Numbered from the stretch's first letter, positions 18,378-32,780 are shown. The stretch: 64,000 nt of DNA from Streptomyces sp. NK15101 (GCF_020400725.1 NZ_JAINVG010000001.1:186001-250000); one strand, 5' to 3'. The notes: generated from the letters alone by a model not told the origin. Translations and numbers: made by a program.

Positions 18378-19178
18378 ATGCCCGCCATCCCCGCCACCTC
18401 CGTCGCCAACCTCCGCGATCTCGGCGGCCTGCCGCTGGGTGGCGGGCGCTCGGTCCGGTCCGGTCTCGTCCTCCGTTCCGCGCAGCTCGACCGGCTCGAT
18501 CCGGTGGAGCCCGCGGTGGCCGGGCTCGGCATCCGTACCGTCGTCGACTTCCGGACGGAGGTCGAGCGCGCGGACCGGCCGGACCGGCTGCCGTCCGGCG
18601 CGCGGCTGCTCGTCGCGGACGTCCTCGCCGACTACCTGGCCGGCAGCGGGCTGCCGCCCTCCGCGCGCCTGAAGGCCCTGCTCGCCGATCCGGCGCTCGC
18701 CGAGGAGCACCTCGGCGGGGGCAGGGTCCGGGCGGCCTTCGCCCGGACCTACCGGACCTTCGTCTCGGGCGAGTCCGCCCGCGCCTCCTACCGGGCCCTG
18801 CTCGACGAGCTGGGCGCGCCGGACGCGGGTCCGCTGCTCTTCCACTGCTCGGCGGGGAAGGACCGCACGGGCTGGGCGGCGACGGTCGTCCTGTCCCTGC
18901 TCGGCGCGGACGAGGAGACGGTGCGGGCCGAGTACCTGGCGGTCAACCCGGCGGTGCGGCTGGCGTTCGCGCCCATGATCGAGGGGTTCACGGCCCAGGG
19001 CGGCGACCCCGAGCTCGCGCTCGAACTGATCGGGGTCCTGCCGGAGTACCTGGACGCGGCGCTCGACGAGGTGGCGGTCCGGCACGGCTCGATGGAGAAG
19101 TACGTACGGGAGGGGCTGGGCGTCCCGGACGAGGTGACGGAGCTGATCCGCGAGCGCCTGACGGTCCCGGCGGTCTGA
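18378..19178 (+). CDS. Tyrosine-protein phosphatase (Y_phosphatase3 family)
   Basis: The 266-aa protein contains NLRDLGGLPLGGGR near the N-terminus, typical of bacterial dual-specificity/PtpB-like phosphatases, and the catalytic P-loop FHCSAGKDRTG (HCxxGxxR, nucleophile Cys, phosphate-binding Arg). ATG 18378 is preceded by GGAGGA. The 223-nt upstream spacer (18155-18377) is GC-rich with many partial inverted repeats but no element I can name. The substrate is unknown. Confidence 0.88.
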   Translation: MPAIPATSVANLRDLGGLPLGGGRSVRSGLVLRSAQLDRLDPVEPAVAGLGIRTVVDFRTEVERADRPDRLPSGARLLVADVLADYLAGSGLPPSARLKALLADPALAEEHLGGGRVRAAFARTYRTFVSGESARASYRALLDELGAPDAGPLLFHCSAGKDRTGWAATVVLSLLGADEETVRAEYLAVNPAVRLAFAPMIEGFTAQGGDPELALELIGVLPEYLDAALDEVAVRHGSMEKYVREGLGVPDEVTELIRERLTVPAV

Positions 19179-19234
19179 TCCTCCCCCGCACGGGCCCGGG
19201 GTGACCATCGGAAGAATCGCTCGTTCTGCTGAAC

Positions 19235-21475
19235 GTGAGCACCCAGGATCTCGTTCCCTCGCCCGTGGGTCCCGTCGACGTCGAACAGGCCGAGGCCGCG
19301 CTCGTCGAGCGGTATCCACGGCTCGTCCGCATCGCCTATCTCGTCCTGCCGCCGGCCTTCGGCCGCAACCGCCGGGTGCTGACCGCGCACGCCCTCGTCC
19401 AGCGGTCGCTGCCCCGGCGTCGGGTCCCGGGTCCGGCGGTGGCCGGTCCGCGGCGGGACGAGGACGCGGTGGATCCGGGCTACGCGTACGTACGGGGCGA
19501 GGTGCTGCGGCAGGCGCTGGTCGCCGGGCTGCCGCTCCGGCGCCTCGCGCTGCCGCGCCGGGCCCAGTTCCCGCCGCTGCTCCCGCACGTGTGGGGGCTG
19601 CGGCTCTTCCCCCGGGTGGGCGGCGCCGACGAACTCGCCCTGGACCAGCGGCTGTCCCGGCTCTCCGGTCCCGGCCGCGCGGCGTACGTGCTCCGCGGCC
19701 TGGAGCGCCAGGGGGACCCGGAGGTCCTGCGCGTCCTGGCGGCGGCGGGCGTCGAGGACCCGGCGGCGGCCCTGGCGGAGGCGGACGCCCTGGACGCGGC
19801 GGAGGTCCCCGCCCCCGTGGGGACCGGTTCCGACGCGTTCCGGGTCGGCGAACAGGGCGGCCCGGGAAGGGCCGGAGCCCCGGACGGAATCACGGGCGGA
19901 GTCACGGGCGGCCGCTCCGAGCGGGTCGGCGAACAGGCCGGGCCGGGCAGGACCGGTGGCCGTTCCGGTGGCGGCGGCGCGGGCCGGGCGGAAGGGGCGG
20001 GCCGGGAAGGGATCGCGGGCGGCTCCGGCGGACGGGCGGACGGTCCCGGTCCCGGGGAGGCCGCCGGCGCCGCTCCCGGCGGGCCGTCCGACGGCGGAGG
20101 CGCCCCCGTCCTCCCCCGCCGTCTCAGTGGTGCCGCCCTGCTGGAGTCCGACGAGTTCGATCCGTGTGCCCTGCAGGCGCGGCCGACCGATCTGATGCGG
20201 CGACGGCAGCACGGCCGGGCCGCGTTCGTCGCCGTCGTGGCGCTCGTGGTGTGCGGGACGCTGCTCGGACTGCCCGGGGACGGCTGGGGCAGAAACGGTG
20301 CTGCGGCACCCTCGTACGCCCGCAACCCCGCCGCCGAGGCCGCCCTCGACCCCGGTGCGGTCAAGCGGGTGGACCCGGCGGTCTGGCCGGGGTCGACGCG
20401 GCAGGACTTCTCGGTGTGGCCCGCGCGCGGCGGGCTGACCGGTGACAGCGCGCTGCTGCGGCGGGCGCTCGCCGTGTGGGCCCGGCCCGGCGGCTCCGTG
20501 CGGTCCTCCGCGACACCGGGGACGCCCGTCGGGCCGCCGATGGGGCCGCCGCAGCTGCTGTTCGCGGGACGGGTCGACGCCATGCGGGTGGTGCTCTTCC
20601 ACGACGGGCTGCGGGCCGTGCGGTACGCGGAACCGGTCGAGGGGACGGCGGGTGCCGCACTGGACTTCGCGCGGACGGACGCGGCCGACACGGTCGGTTC
20701 GGCGGCGCTGGTCGTCTCCCGCGCGGCGGGCAACGTCCGCTACCTGACGGCCCCGTGGGTGCGGGAGACGGCCGTACGGGACCTGCTCGCGCCGACGAAG
20801 GAGCCCCGGCCGCTGGTGCGGGACGCCGACGGGGTGACCGATCCGATGCCGAGCCCCGCGCGGGCCGGTGCCTGCACCCGGTGGAACACCCTCCAGGTGC
20901 GGGACGGTTCGGGGGCGCGGCTCCTGACCGATCTGGGCGAGCTGGCGCCCGCCCGGCTGCTGTGGGGGCCGCCCGCCGCGCCCGTGGACGCGACGGAACC
21001 GGAGGCGCGGGAGGCGTGGGCGCGGACGGCGTGCCAGTTGGCGGCGGCGCGGGCGCACGGGGTGCGGTCGGTGAACGCCTGGCGGTTCGCGCGGCAGCCG
21101 CTGCCGGGGGGCGCCGGGCACGGCACCTGGGTGTGCACGCGCGCGGAGACCTGGCGGGGCACGGGCAGCCGGGTCCTCGCCCAGTTCCTGGTCCCGTCGC
21201 CCGGGGTCCCGGCGGCGCTCGCGGCCCGCTCCGAGGGCTCGCCTGCCTGTGGGGTGCGGGATCCCCGGGTCCTGGCGGGCGTGCTGTGGCAGGCGCCGGG
21301 CGGCGGCTGGTTCGTCCTGGCGGCGGGCAGCCCGGACTTCGCGTCCCTGGAGGTCTCGGGCGGGGTGAAGGGCCGCTCGGACGGGCCGCTCCTGGCGGTA
21401 CGGGCGACGGCGGGCGCGCGGGCGGACCTGAACGGCACCCTGAGGGGCGGCACGCGACGGACGGCCCTGCGGTGA
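19235..21475 (+). CDS. Large hypothetical protein: sigma-factor-like N-terminus fused to a membrane anchor and extracytoplasmic domain
   Basis: The 746-aa protein has three parts. Residues 1-190 look like a degenerate ECF sigma factor (EAALVERYPRLVRIAYLVLP resembling region 2; LSGPGRAAYVLRGLERQGDP resembling region 4). A Gly/Pro-rich linker follows (about 195-290). A single membrane helix (AAFVAVVALVVCGTLLGLPG, about 330-350) precedes a 390-aa domain predicted to be outside the cell. I do not recognise the external domain. Whether the N-terminus can still act in transcription is unknown. GTG 19235 starts the frame. A hairpin follows the stop. Confidence 0.6.
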   Translation: MSTQDLVPSPVGPVDVEQAEAALVERYPRLVRIAYLVLPPAFGRNRRVLTAHALVQRSLPRRRVPGPAVAGPRRDEDAVDPGYAYVRGEVLRQALVAGLPLRRLALPRRAQFPPLLPHVWGLRLFPRVGGADELALDQRLSRLSGPGRAAYVLRGLERQGDPEVLRVLAAAGVEDPAAALAEADALDAAEVPAPVGTGSDAFRVGEQGGPGRAGAPDGITGGVTGGRSERVGEQAGPGRTGGRSGGGGAGRAEGAGREGIAGGSGGRADGPGPGEAAGAAPGGPSDGGGAPVLPRRLSGAALLESDEFDPCALQARPTDLMRRRQHGRAAFVAVVALVVCGTLLGLPGDGWGRNGAAAPSYARNPAAEAALDPGAVKRVDPAVWPGSTRQDFSVWPARGGLTGDSALLRRALAVWARPGGSVRSSATPGTPVGPPMGPPQLLFAGRVDAMRVVLFHDGLRAVRYAEPVEGTAGAALDFARTDAADTVGSAALVVSRAAGNVRYLTAPWVRETAVRDLLAPTKEPRPLVRDADGVTDPMPSPARAGACTRWNTLQVRDGSGARLLTDLGELAPARLLWGPPAAPVDATEPEAREAWARTACQLAAARAHGVRSVNAWRFARQPLPGGAGHGTWVCTRAETWRGTGSRVLAQFLVPSPGVPAALAARSEGSPACGVRDPRVLAGVLWQAPGGGWFVLAAGSPDFASLEVSGGVKGRSDGPLLAVRATAGARADLNGTLRGGTRRTALR

Positions 21476-21496
21476 CCGGGGCGACGGTCGCCCCGG
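21476..21496 (+). terminator. Short palindromic hairpin after the sigma-like fusion gene
   Basis: Perfect 10-nt arms (CCGGGGCGAC and GTCGCCCCGG) around one central G sit immediately after the stop codon; this may act as a terminator. Confidence 0.5.
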
Positions 21497-21613
21497 GGCG
21501 ACCGGAGCAACGACCGTCCCTCGGCGACCTGGACAGCGGCCGCCCCGCGGTGACCGGAGTTAACAGGAGCGAAAAGACGGCGCACGGGCCTGTTGCCGCG
21601 CCCTACCCCTCAG

Positions 21614-21619
21614 TACATT
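21614..21619 (+). promoter_or_regulatory. -10 element TACATT, leaderless start for the diiron gene
   Basis: TACATT lies 7 nt upstream of ATG 21626, the spacing at which transcription would begin on the start codon. No ribosome site is present between. A -35 is not clear, though GTTGCC lies 16 nt upstream. Confidence 0.45.
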
Positions 21620-21625
21620 GACATC

Positions 21626-22510
21626 ATGTCTAATACGCAGCCTGCACCGGTGGCGTCGGAGCACGTCGAGCTCAAGGCCCGCAAGGTCTCCTTCGACTGG
21701 GAGGAGACACCGCTCCACTGGGTACCGGGCGACCCCTTCACCACGCACACGATCAACGTGCTGCACCTGCTGCTGCCGGCCGGCGAGCGCTGGTTCGTCC
21801 ACGTCTACAAGCAGGCGCTGCCGCACATCACCGACGACCGGCTGCGCGAGGACGTCATCGGCTTCATCGGCCAGGAGGCCATCCACTCCCAGGCCCACGA
21901 CGACGTCCTCCCCCACCTGCGGAAGCTGGGCCTCGACCCCACCCCGTACACCGCGCAGGTCGACTGGTTCTTCGAGAAGCTCCTCGGCGACCGCACCCTG
22001 CCGCCCGGCCGGCCGCGCCGCTGGTGGCTGATGGAACGGGTCGCGCTGATCGCGGCCATCGAGCACTACACCGCCTTCCTCGGCGACTGGGTCCTCAACG
22101 CCGACGCGCTCGACCGGGTCGGCGCCGACCCGACCATGCTGGACCTGCTGCGCTGGCACGGGGCGGAGGAGGTCGAGCACCGCGCGGTCGCCTTCGAGCT
22201 CTTCATGCACCTCGACGGCGGCTACCGGCGCCGCGCCCGCACCTGGGCGCTCGCCTTCTCCGCGCTGGTCTTCCTCTGGCAGCGGGGCATCCGCTTCTTC
22301 ATGGAGAACGACCCCAGCCTGCTCGACCCGAAGGTCTCCTTCGCGGACTTCGTCCGCAAGGGCCGGCAGGGCGTACTGCCCTCCACGCCGGCCATGCTGC
22401 GCTCGATACCCCGCTACCTCAGCCGCTCCTACCACCCCTCCCAGGAGGGCGACACCGCGCAGGCCATGGCCTACCTGGCCTCCTCCCCCGGTGCGAACGG
22501 AGGCCGCTGA
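21626..22510 (+). CDS. Ferritin-like diiron protein of the PF10118 ('metal-dependent hydrolase') family
   Basis: The 294-aa protein is usually labelled a metal-dependent hydrolase, but the residues read as a carboxylate-bridged diiron site: Glu54, E84-x-x-H87 (GQEAIHSQAH), Glu146 and E182-x-x-H185 (AEEVEHRA), i.e. E...ExxH...E...ExxH on four helices. Its stop overlaps the start of a flavin/2Fe-2S reductase gene (TGATG), which would supply electrons to a diiron oxygenase or desaturase. A membrane-associating segment is possible near residue 215 (LAFSALVFLWQRGIRFF). The substrate is unknown. Confidence 0.78.
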   Translation: MSNTQPAPVASEHVELKARKVSFDWEETPLHWVPGDPFTTHTINVLHLLLPAGERWFVHVYKQALPHITDDRLREDVIGFIGQEAIHSQAHDDVLPHLRKLGLDPTPYTAQVDWFFEKLLGDRTLPPGRPRRWWLMERVALIAAIEHYTAFLGDWVLNADALDRVGADPTMLDLLRWHGAEEVEHRAVAFELFMHLDGGYRRRARTWALAFSALVFLWQRGIRFFMENDPSLLDPKVSFADFVRKGRQGVLPSTPAMLRSIPRYLSRSYHPSQEGDTAQAMAYLASSPGANGGR

Positions 22511-23562
22511 TGCCCCGGTTCACCACCGTCGCCCTCGTCGCCGGGGCCGCGCTGCTCGTCCGCCGTGCCGTCCGCAGCCGGATGAGCACCGCTCCGCTCT
22601 GGCCGATGCCCGCCCTCGACGTACCCGTCTCCGGTTACGGCCGGGGCAGCACCGTCCCGCGCAAGGTCCGGGTCACCGGACGCACCGCGCCCGCCGAAGG
22701 CGTCGTCGAACTCCGCCTGGAGGGCGCCGGACTGCCCGCCTGGCAGCCCGGCGCCCACGTCGACCTCGTCCTGCCCTCCGGGCTCGTCCGGCAGTACTCG
22801 CTCTGCGGCGACCCCGGCGACCCGTCGGCGTACACGGTGGCCACCCGGCTCGTCGAGGACGGCCGGGGCGGCTCGCGCGAGGTGCACGAGCAGCTCCACG
22901 AGGGCGTGGAGATCGAGATCCGGGGCCCCCGCAACCGCTTCCCGCTGGTCGACTCCCCCGCGTACGTCTTCGTCGCCGGCGGCATCGGCATCACCCCCGT
23001 CCTGCCGATGCTCCGGGCCGCCGAGGCGGCCGGGGCGGACTGGCGGCTCGTGTACTGCGGGCGAAGCCGGGCCACCATGCCGTACCTGGCGGAGATCGAG
23101 GCGCTGGGCGGCGACCGCGTGACCGTCGTCGCCGAGGACGAATCCGGCTTCCCCGAGCTGGAGTTCCTCGCGCACCTGCCGGACGGGACGGCCGTCTACT
23201 GCTGCGGGCCCGACGGTCTGGCGGACGCGGTGGGCGCGGCGATGCCGGAGGGCCGGGCGCCGCGCCTGGAGCGCTTCACGGCGGCCGCGCCGACCGGCGG
23301 CACCGCCTTCGAGGTCGAACTGCGCCGCTCCGGGCGCACGTTGACGGTGGCGGCCGACCAGTCGCTCCTGTCGGCGGTCCGCGAGGAGCTGCCCGGCATC
23401 ACGTACTCCTGCCGGCAGGGCTTCTGCGGGACCTGCCGACAGCGCGTCCTGGAGGGCGAGATCGACCACCGGGACGAGCTGCTCACCGACGCCGAGCGGG
23501 ACGACTCGATGCTGATCTGCGTCTCGCGCTGCGCGGGGAAGCGGCTCGTCCTGGACCTGTGA
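22510..23562 (+). CDS. FNR-type oxidoreductase with C-terminal 2Fe-2S ferredoxin domain
   Basis: A 350-aa electron-transfer protein with a short N-terminal hydrophobic segment, an FAD/FMN-binding barrel (RQYSLCGDP), an NAD(P) domain (VFVAGGIGITPVLPML) and a plant-type ferredoxin domain whose ligands are in CRQGFCGTC and the later CVSRC (C-x4-C-x2-C...C). This is the phthalate-dioxygenase-reductase layout. It starts one base inside the previous stop codon, so it is translated with the diiron protein and is its likely reductase. Confidence 0.9.
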   Translation: MPRFTTVALVAGAALLVRRAVRSRMSTAPLWPMPALDVPVSGYGRGSTVPRKVRVTGRTAPAEGVVELRLEGAGLPAWQPGAHVDLVLPSGLVRQYSLCGDPGDPSAYTVATRLVEDGRGGSREVHEQLHEGVEIEIRGPRNRFPLVDSPAYVFVAGGIGITPVLPMLRAAEAAGADWRLVYCGRSRATMPYLAEIEALGGDRVTVVAEDESGFPELEFLAHLPDGTAVYCCGPDGLADAVGAAMPEGRAPRLERFTAAAPTGGTAFEVELRRSGRTLTVAADQSLLSAVREELPGITYSCRQGFCGTCRQRVLEGEIDHRDELLTDAERDDSMLICVSRCAGKRLVLDL

Positions 23563-23565
23563 CGC

Positions 23566-24057
23566 CTACGGCAGGACCAGCCAGTCGAGGGCCAGCGCGG
23601 TGAGGAGGCCGCCCGCCAGGAGCCAGGTGCCGAGGCGGGTGCGACCGTTGCGGGAGAGTTCGATCACGATCCCGCAGAGGATCATGGCGAGCCCGTACAC
23701 GCCGACGACCAGGACGGACGTGCGGCTCGCGAGCCGGATGACGAGCACCACGGCCAGGGCGACCAGGAGCACGGACGCGGCGGCGACGCGCAGCCGCCGC
23801 GCCTGCTTCGGGGTGAGCCCCTCGCCGCGCGCGGCTTCCCCGGTGGCCTGCGCGGACCCGTCCGATTCCTCGGAGTCCTCGTGGACTTCGGGGGACTCGG
23901 TGTCTCCCCGGCCCTCTTCGGCCTCCCGGGTCCCTTCGGCCTGCCGGCCCTCTCCGGCCTCCTCGGGCTTCTCGGCCTCCTCGGGCTTTCGGGCCTCCTC
24001 GGGCCCTTCGGTCTCCGGGGCATCGGCCGTCGGGGTGTCCTGGTCGGAAGCGCTCAT
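23566..24057 (-). CDS. Small membrane protein with acidic N-terminal domain
   Basis: A 163-aa protein with a very acidic, Glu/Pro/Ala-rich first half (repeated KPEEAEKPEEA-like units) and three membrane helices in the second half (VAAASVLLVALAVVLVIRLA, VLVVGVYGLAMILCGIVIEL, LGTWLLAGGLLTALALDWLV). The N-terminal repeat DNA is an imperfect run of cctc/ggcc units around 23935-24005. Function is unknown. It converges with the reductase gene 3 nt away and is divergent from the TetR gene. Confidence 0.75.
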   Translation of the reverse strand: MSASDQDTPTADAPETEGPEEARKPEEAEKPEEAGEGRQAEGTREAEEGRGDTESPEVHEDSEESDGSAQATGEAARGEGLTPKQARRLRVAAASVLLVALAVVLVIRLASRTSVLVVGVYGLAMILCGIVIELSRNGRTRLGTWLLAGGLLTALALDWLVLP

Positions 24058-24069
24058 GAAGCAGGAGCG

Positions 24070-24084
24070 TAACGGACACCGTTA
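24070..24084. promoter_or_regulatory. Palindromic operator at the TetR gene
   Basis: TAACGG-ACA-CCGTTA, a perfect 6-bp inverted repeat with 3-nt centre, lies between the divergent genes at 24057 and 24095 and abuts a -10-like TAGGCT (24083-24088). Its position suggests autorepression by the adjacent TetR protein. Confidence 0.5.
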
Positions 24085-24094
24085 GGCTGTTCGT

Positions 24095-24808
24095 ATGACG
24101 ACCGGGGTGCGCCGCAGGATGGGCGTCGAGGAGCGCAAGCAGCAGCTGATCGGGGTGGCCCTCGAACTCTTCGGCCACCGCTCTCCCGACGAGGTCTCCA
24201 TCGACGAGATCGCCGCGGCCGCGGGCATCTCGCGGCCGCTGGTCTACCACTACTTCCCCGGCAAGCAGAGCCTCTACGAGGCGGCGCTGCGGCGGGCGGC
24301 GGACGAGCTGGCGGCCCGCTTCGTGGAGCCGCCGCAGGGACCGCTCGGGGCGCGGCTGCTGCGGGTGATGGGCCGGTTCTTCGACTTCGTGGACGAGCAC
24401 GGGCCGGGGTTCGCGGCGCTGATGCGCGGCGGTCCCGCGGTCGGCTCGTCCACGACGAACGCGATGATCGACGAGGTCCGGCAGGCAGCGTACGAGCAGA
24501 TCCTGGCCCATCTGGCGGTCGAGGAGCCCTCCGCCCGGCTCGAACTGGTCGTCCGCTCCTGGGTGTCGCTCGCCGAGTCGACGGCTCTGCTGTGGCTGGA
24601 CGGCCGCCGGGTCCCGCGCGCGGAGCTGGAGCTCCAGCTGGTGCACGACTTCGCCGCGCTGGCGGCGGTGAGCGCCGCGTACGACACGGAGATGGCGGAG
24701 ATCCTCGTCCGGATCCTCGCGGACGAGCCGGCCGACGGTCCCTTCGGGGACCTCGTGGCCAGGCTCTCGGCGCTCGCGCCCCGCGTGCCCGATCAGCGCT
24801 TGCGGTAG
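24095..24808 (+). CDS. TetR family transcriptional regulator
   Basis: The 237-aa protein has an N-terminal TetR helix-turn-helix: VSIDEIAAAAGISRPLVYHYFPGKQSLYEA. ATG 24095 lies 7 nt after TAGGCT, so the mRNA is probably leaderless; there is no ribosome site. The palindrome at 24070-24084 is the probable operator. Likely targets are itself and the divergent membrane protein gene, and perhaps the diiron/reductase pair just beyond. The ligand is unknown. Its 3' end overlaps the convergent tautomerase-like gene by 16 nt. Confidence 0.9.
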   Translation: MTTGVRRRMGVEERKQQLIGVALELFGHRSPDEVSIDEIAAAAGISRPLVYHYFPGKQSLYEAALRRAADELAARFVEPPQGPLGARLLRVMGRFFDFVDEHGPGFAALMRGGPAVGSSTTNAMIDEVRQAAYEQILAHLAVEEPSARLELVVRSWVSLAESTALLWLDGRRVPRAELELQLVHDFAALAAVSAAYDTEMAEILVRILADEPADGPFGDLVARLSALAPRVPDQRLR

Positions 24809-25125
24809 GACGCTTCGAGGTCGCGGACCTCGACGGAGAGCCTGACTCCCTCGCCGGCCTTGAGGTACGCGGGCAGCAGGTCGAGGACGGCCTCCGAGAG
24901 CCGTGCCTTCACCTCGTCCGTACGGCCGGACAGCAGGGCGATCTCGACGTGGACGATGACGTCGTCGGTGGCTCCGTCGCCGACCACCAGCTCCTCGACC
25001 TCCCGGAACCGGGTCTTGCAGGCGTCGGGCGTCGTGTCGACCGTCTCCACGACGAGCGGGTGCAGGGCGAGCGCGAAGCCGCGCCGGTCGAGGGGCGCGG
25101 AGTAGTCGACGGTGATCTGTGGCAT
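24793..25125 (-). CDS. 5-carboxymethyl-2-hydroxymuconate isomerase-like tautomerase
   Basis: A 110-aa protein of the CHMI/tautomerase superfamily. It begins MPQITVDYS, leaving Pro as residue 1 after Met removal, the catalytic base of this fold. ATG 25125 is chosen for that reason over GTG 25134. CHMI acts in homoprotocatechuate breakdown, but no other genes of that pathway are adjacent, so the substrate is open. Confidence 0.75.
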   Translation of the reverse strand: MPQITVDYSAPLDRRGFALALHPLVVETVDTTPDACKTRFREVEELVVGDGATDDVIVHVEIALLSGRTDEVKARLSEAVLDLLPAYLKAGEGVRLSVEVRDLEASYRKR

Positions 25126-25178
25126 GGGGGTCACTCCCGGTGAGACGGATGGCTGGCCACACCTTTACGGTGAGGGCC

Positions 25179-25683
25179 ATGAGCGCACAAGTGACCTTCC
25201 GGCAGGCGGACGAACGCGATCTCGACCTTCTGGTGGGGTTGTTCGACGGGGCGGCGCACTGGATGGTGCGGAACGGAATCGACCAGTGGAAGCCGGGCGG
25301 GAAGGACGCCGAGCACTTCCGGGAGCGGCTCGCCGGGGGCGAGGTGTGGCTCGCGTCGCACGAGGGGCGGGCGGTCGGCGCGTACGAGCTGTGGTGGGAG
25401 GACGAGCAGGCCTGGGGCCCGCAGCCCCCGGTCGCCGGGTACGTCCACCGGCTCATGTCCGACCGGGAGGCCGCGCCCGCCGGTACGGGGCGGGCGCTGC
25501 TCGCGCACGCCGAGGGGCGGATCGCGGCCCGCGGACGGACGGTCGCGCGGCTCGACTGCGTGTCGAGCAACCCGCGGCTCCGTACGTACTACGAAGCCGC
25601 GGGCTACCGGGTCGTCGGCGAGGAGCCGGGGAAGCTCGCCGCCGACGGGACCCGGTACGGGGTCACCCTGATGGAGCGACCGC

Positions 25684-25697
<14 letters not shown>
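25179..25697 (+). CDS. GNAT family N-acetyltransferase
   Basis: The 172-aa protein has a GNAT core with the acetyl-CoA loop represented by AGTGRALLAHAEGRI and a motif B-like RLDCVSSNPRLRTYYEAAGY. ATG 25179 begins MSAQVTFRQADERD, the normal first strand of the fold. Substrate unknown. Its 3' end overlaps the convergent amylopullulanase gene by 14 nt. Confidence 0.85.
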
Positions 25698-30972
<5,275 letters not shown>

Positions 30973-31001
30973 GGGGGTGCTCCCTGGAGGTACGGGAAGA
31001 G

Positions 31002-31026
31002 AGGGCCGCCCCGGCGGGACGGCCCT
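31002..31026 (-). terminator. Hairpin between alpha-amylase and amylopullulanase genes
   Basis: AGGGCCG and CGGCCCT arms with additional internal C/G pairing lie 16 nt past the amylase stop codon on the minus strand, so it may reduce read-through into the amylopullulanase gene. Confidence 0.55.
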
Positions 31027-31041
31027 TGCGGGGGGGGAGGC

Positions 31042-32727
31042 TCAGTTGCGGAAGGTGTCGTTCAGGACGATCTGGCCCGAGGCGGGGACGGTCGCGGTGC
31101 GGTTGGCGCCGGACTCCCAGGTGACGTTCCCGGCCGCGTCCTTGCGGATGTACTTGTACTCGAAGGCCGTTCCGGCGGGCAGGGACACCGTCAGCTTCCA
31201 GACGGGGTACGCGGCCGGGTCGAGCTTGAGGGCGGAGGCGGGGGCCCAGTTGCCGAGCTCGGGGCGGTTTCCGGTGACGTAGACGTTCTGGCCGGTGACC
31301 GTGGTGGCGTTCACGTTGAAGGAGGCGCCCGCGGTGACCGGCTGGGTGCCGCAGCTCATGGCCCCGGTGTGCAGGGCGAGGGCGGTGTTCGCGGCGAGGG
31401 TGGCCGTGAACTGACCGGAGGAGTTCACCGTGACGGCGGTGTTGGACTGCACGTCGCAGTAGGTGCCGGCGGGCAGGGAGGTCTGGAAGGTCCTGCTCAG
31501 TGCGGAGGACTCGTGGTTGATCGCCACGTACGCCTTGGAGCCGCGGCCGAACGCGATCGCGTTGTTGCCGTTGTCCCACCAGTTCGTGACGGCCTGCCCG
31601 CGGGCGGTGTTGCGGAAGGCCACCATGGAGGAGATCTCGCGCCAGGCGTGCTGGCACTTCCAGCCGTTGCTGTAGCAGGCGCTCACCTGGTGGTTGTTGG
31701 GGGCGCCGGCGTCCTTGTCGGTCCACTCGTAGCCGGAGTGGACGTCCGGGGAGCCGTAGGGCCAGGCGAGCATGAAGACGGAGGCGAGGGTGTAGTTCGC
31801 GCCGTCCTTGTAGTTGAGGCTGTCGCCGCCGCGCTCGGTGTCGTGGTTGTCGACGAAGACGCCGGACTGGCCGGAGGGCATGTAGCCCCAGCCCTCGCCG
31901 AAGTTCTTGAGGTAGGCGAGCTTCTCGTTCTGCAGGACCCTCTTGAGGTCGCGGGCGTAGCGGAACTCCTGGACGTCGCCGTTGCCGAGGTACTCGCTCG
32001 GGGAGACGGCCTCGCCGGCGCCGTGGATGGCCTCCTGCTTCCAGTAGACGGAAGGATTCGTCAGCCGGGACTTGATGTTCGCGAGGTCGGCGGCCGGCAT
32101 GTGCTTGGCGGCGTCGACGCGGAAGCCGTCGACGCCGAGCGACAGCAGGTCGTTCATGTAGCCGGCTATCCGGCCGCGGACGTAGTCCTCGCCGGTGTCG
32201 AGGTCGGGAAGCTGGACCAGTTCGCAGTTCTGGACGTTGGCGCGGTCCTGGTAGTTGGAGATGGCGGAGCGGCAGTCGTCCATGTCCGCGCCGGAGTAGA
32301 GGCCCGGGTAGTCGTACTTGGAGAACGAGGTCCCGCCCGTTCCCGTGCCCGAGGCGTTCGCCATGTGGTTGATCACGCTGTCCGCGACGACCTTCACACC
32401 GGCGGCGTGGCAGGTGTCGACCATGCTCTTGAAGGCGGCACGGTCGCCGAGCGGGCCGGCGATCTTGTAGCTGACCGGCTGGTAGGCGGTCCACCACTGG
32501 GGGCCCTGGATGCGCTCCTGGGGCGGGGAGACCTGCACGTAGCCGTAACCGGCGGGGCCGAGCTGGTCGGTGCAGGCCTTGGCCACCGAGGCGAAGTTCC
32601 ATTCGAACATCACCGCGGTGACGTCCTTCTCGCCGGGCGGGGCGGCCTGTGCCGGGGCGTTGCCCGTGACGGCCACAGCGGCTCCCGCCACGAGGGCGAG
32701 TGCAGCGGCCACGGTCTTCCTGGCCAT
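31042..32727 (-). CDS. Secreted alpha-amylase with C-terminal CBM20
   Basis: The 561-aa enzyme hydrolyses internal alpha-1,4 bonds of starch outside the cell. It has a signal peptide (cleaved near NAPAQAAP), a GH13 barrel with [12 protein letters not shown] (Asp205), HGAGEAV (Glu239) and FVDNHDTE (Asp296), a C-terminal beta domain, and a CBM20 starch-binding domain (about 465-561, containing [13 protein letters not shown]). ATG 32727 has a strong AGGAGG site. The 122-nt upstream gap holds a TTGC-N11-GCAA inverted repeat resembling one upstream of malE, so MalR-type repression is likely. Confidence 0.96.
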   Translation of the reverse strand: MARKTVAAALALVAGAAVAVTGNAPAQAAPPGEKDVTAVMFEWNFASVAKACTDQLGPAGYGYVQVSPPQERIQGPQWWTAYQPVSYKIAGPLGDRAAFKSMVDTCHAAGVKVVADSVINHMANASGTGTGGTSFSKYDYPGLYSGADMDDCRSAISNYQDRANVQNCELVQLPDLDTGEDYVRGRIAGYMNDLLSLGVDGFRVDAAKHMPAADLANIKSRLTNPSVYWKQEAIHGAGEAVSPSEYLGNGDVQEFRYARDLKRVLQNEKLAYLKNFGEGWGYMPSGQSGVFVDNHDTERGGDSLNYKDGANYTLASVFMLAWPYGSPDVHSGYEWTDKDAGAPNNHQVSACYSNGWKCQHAWREISSMVAFRNTARGQAVTNWWDNGNNAIAFGRGSKAYVAINHESSALSRTFQTSLPAGTYCDVQSNTAVTVNSSGQFTATLAANTALALHTGAMSCGTQPVTAGASFNVNATTVTGQNVYVTGNRPELGNWAPASALKLDPAAYPVWKLTVSLPAGTAFEYKYIRKDAAGNVTWESGANRTATVPASGQIVLNDTFRN

Positions 32728-32759
32728 GTTTCCTCCTGCTGACTCCGATGTCGCAAGAA

Positions 32760-32780
32760 GTTGCCGAAAATGTCAGCAAC
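32760..32780. promoter_or_regulatory. Candidate MalR-type operator upstream of alpha-amylase
   Basis: GTTGC-N11-GCAAC, with the same arm-and-spacer geometry as the malE site at 38934-38956, lies 33-53 nt upstream of the amylase start. The shared core TTGC-N11-GCAA and the location support a LacI-family operator. Confidence 0.5.
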
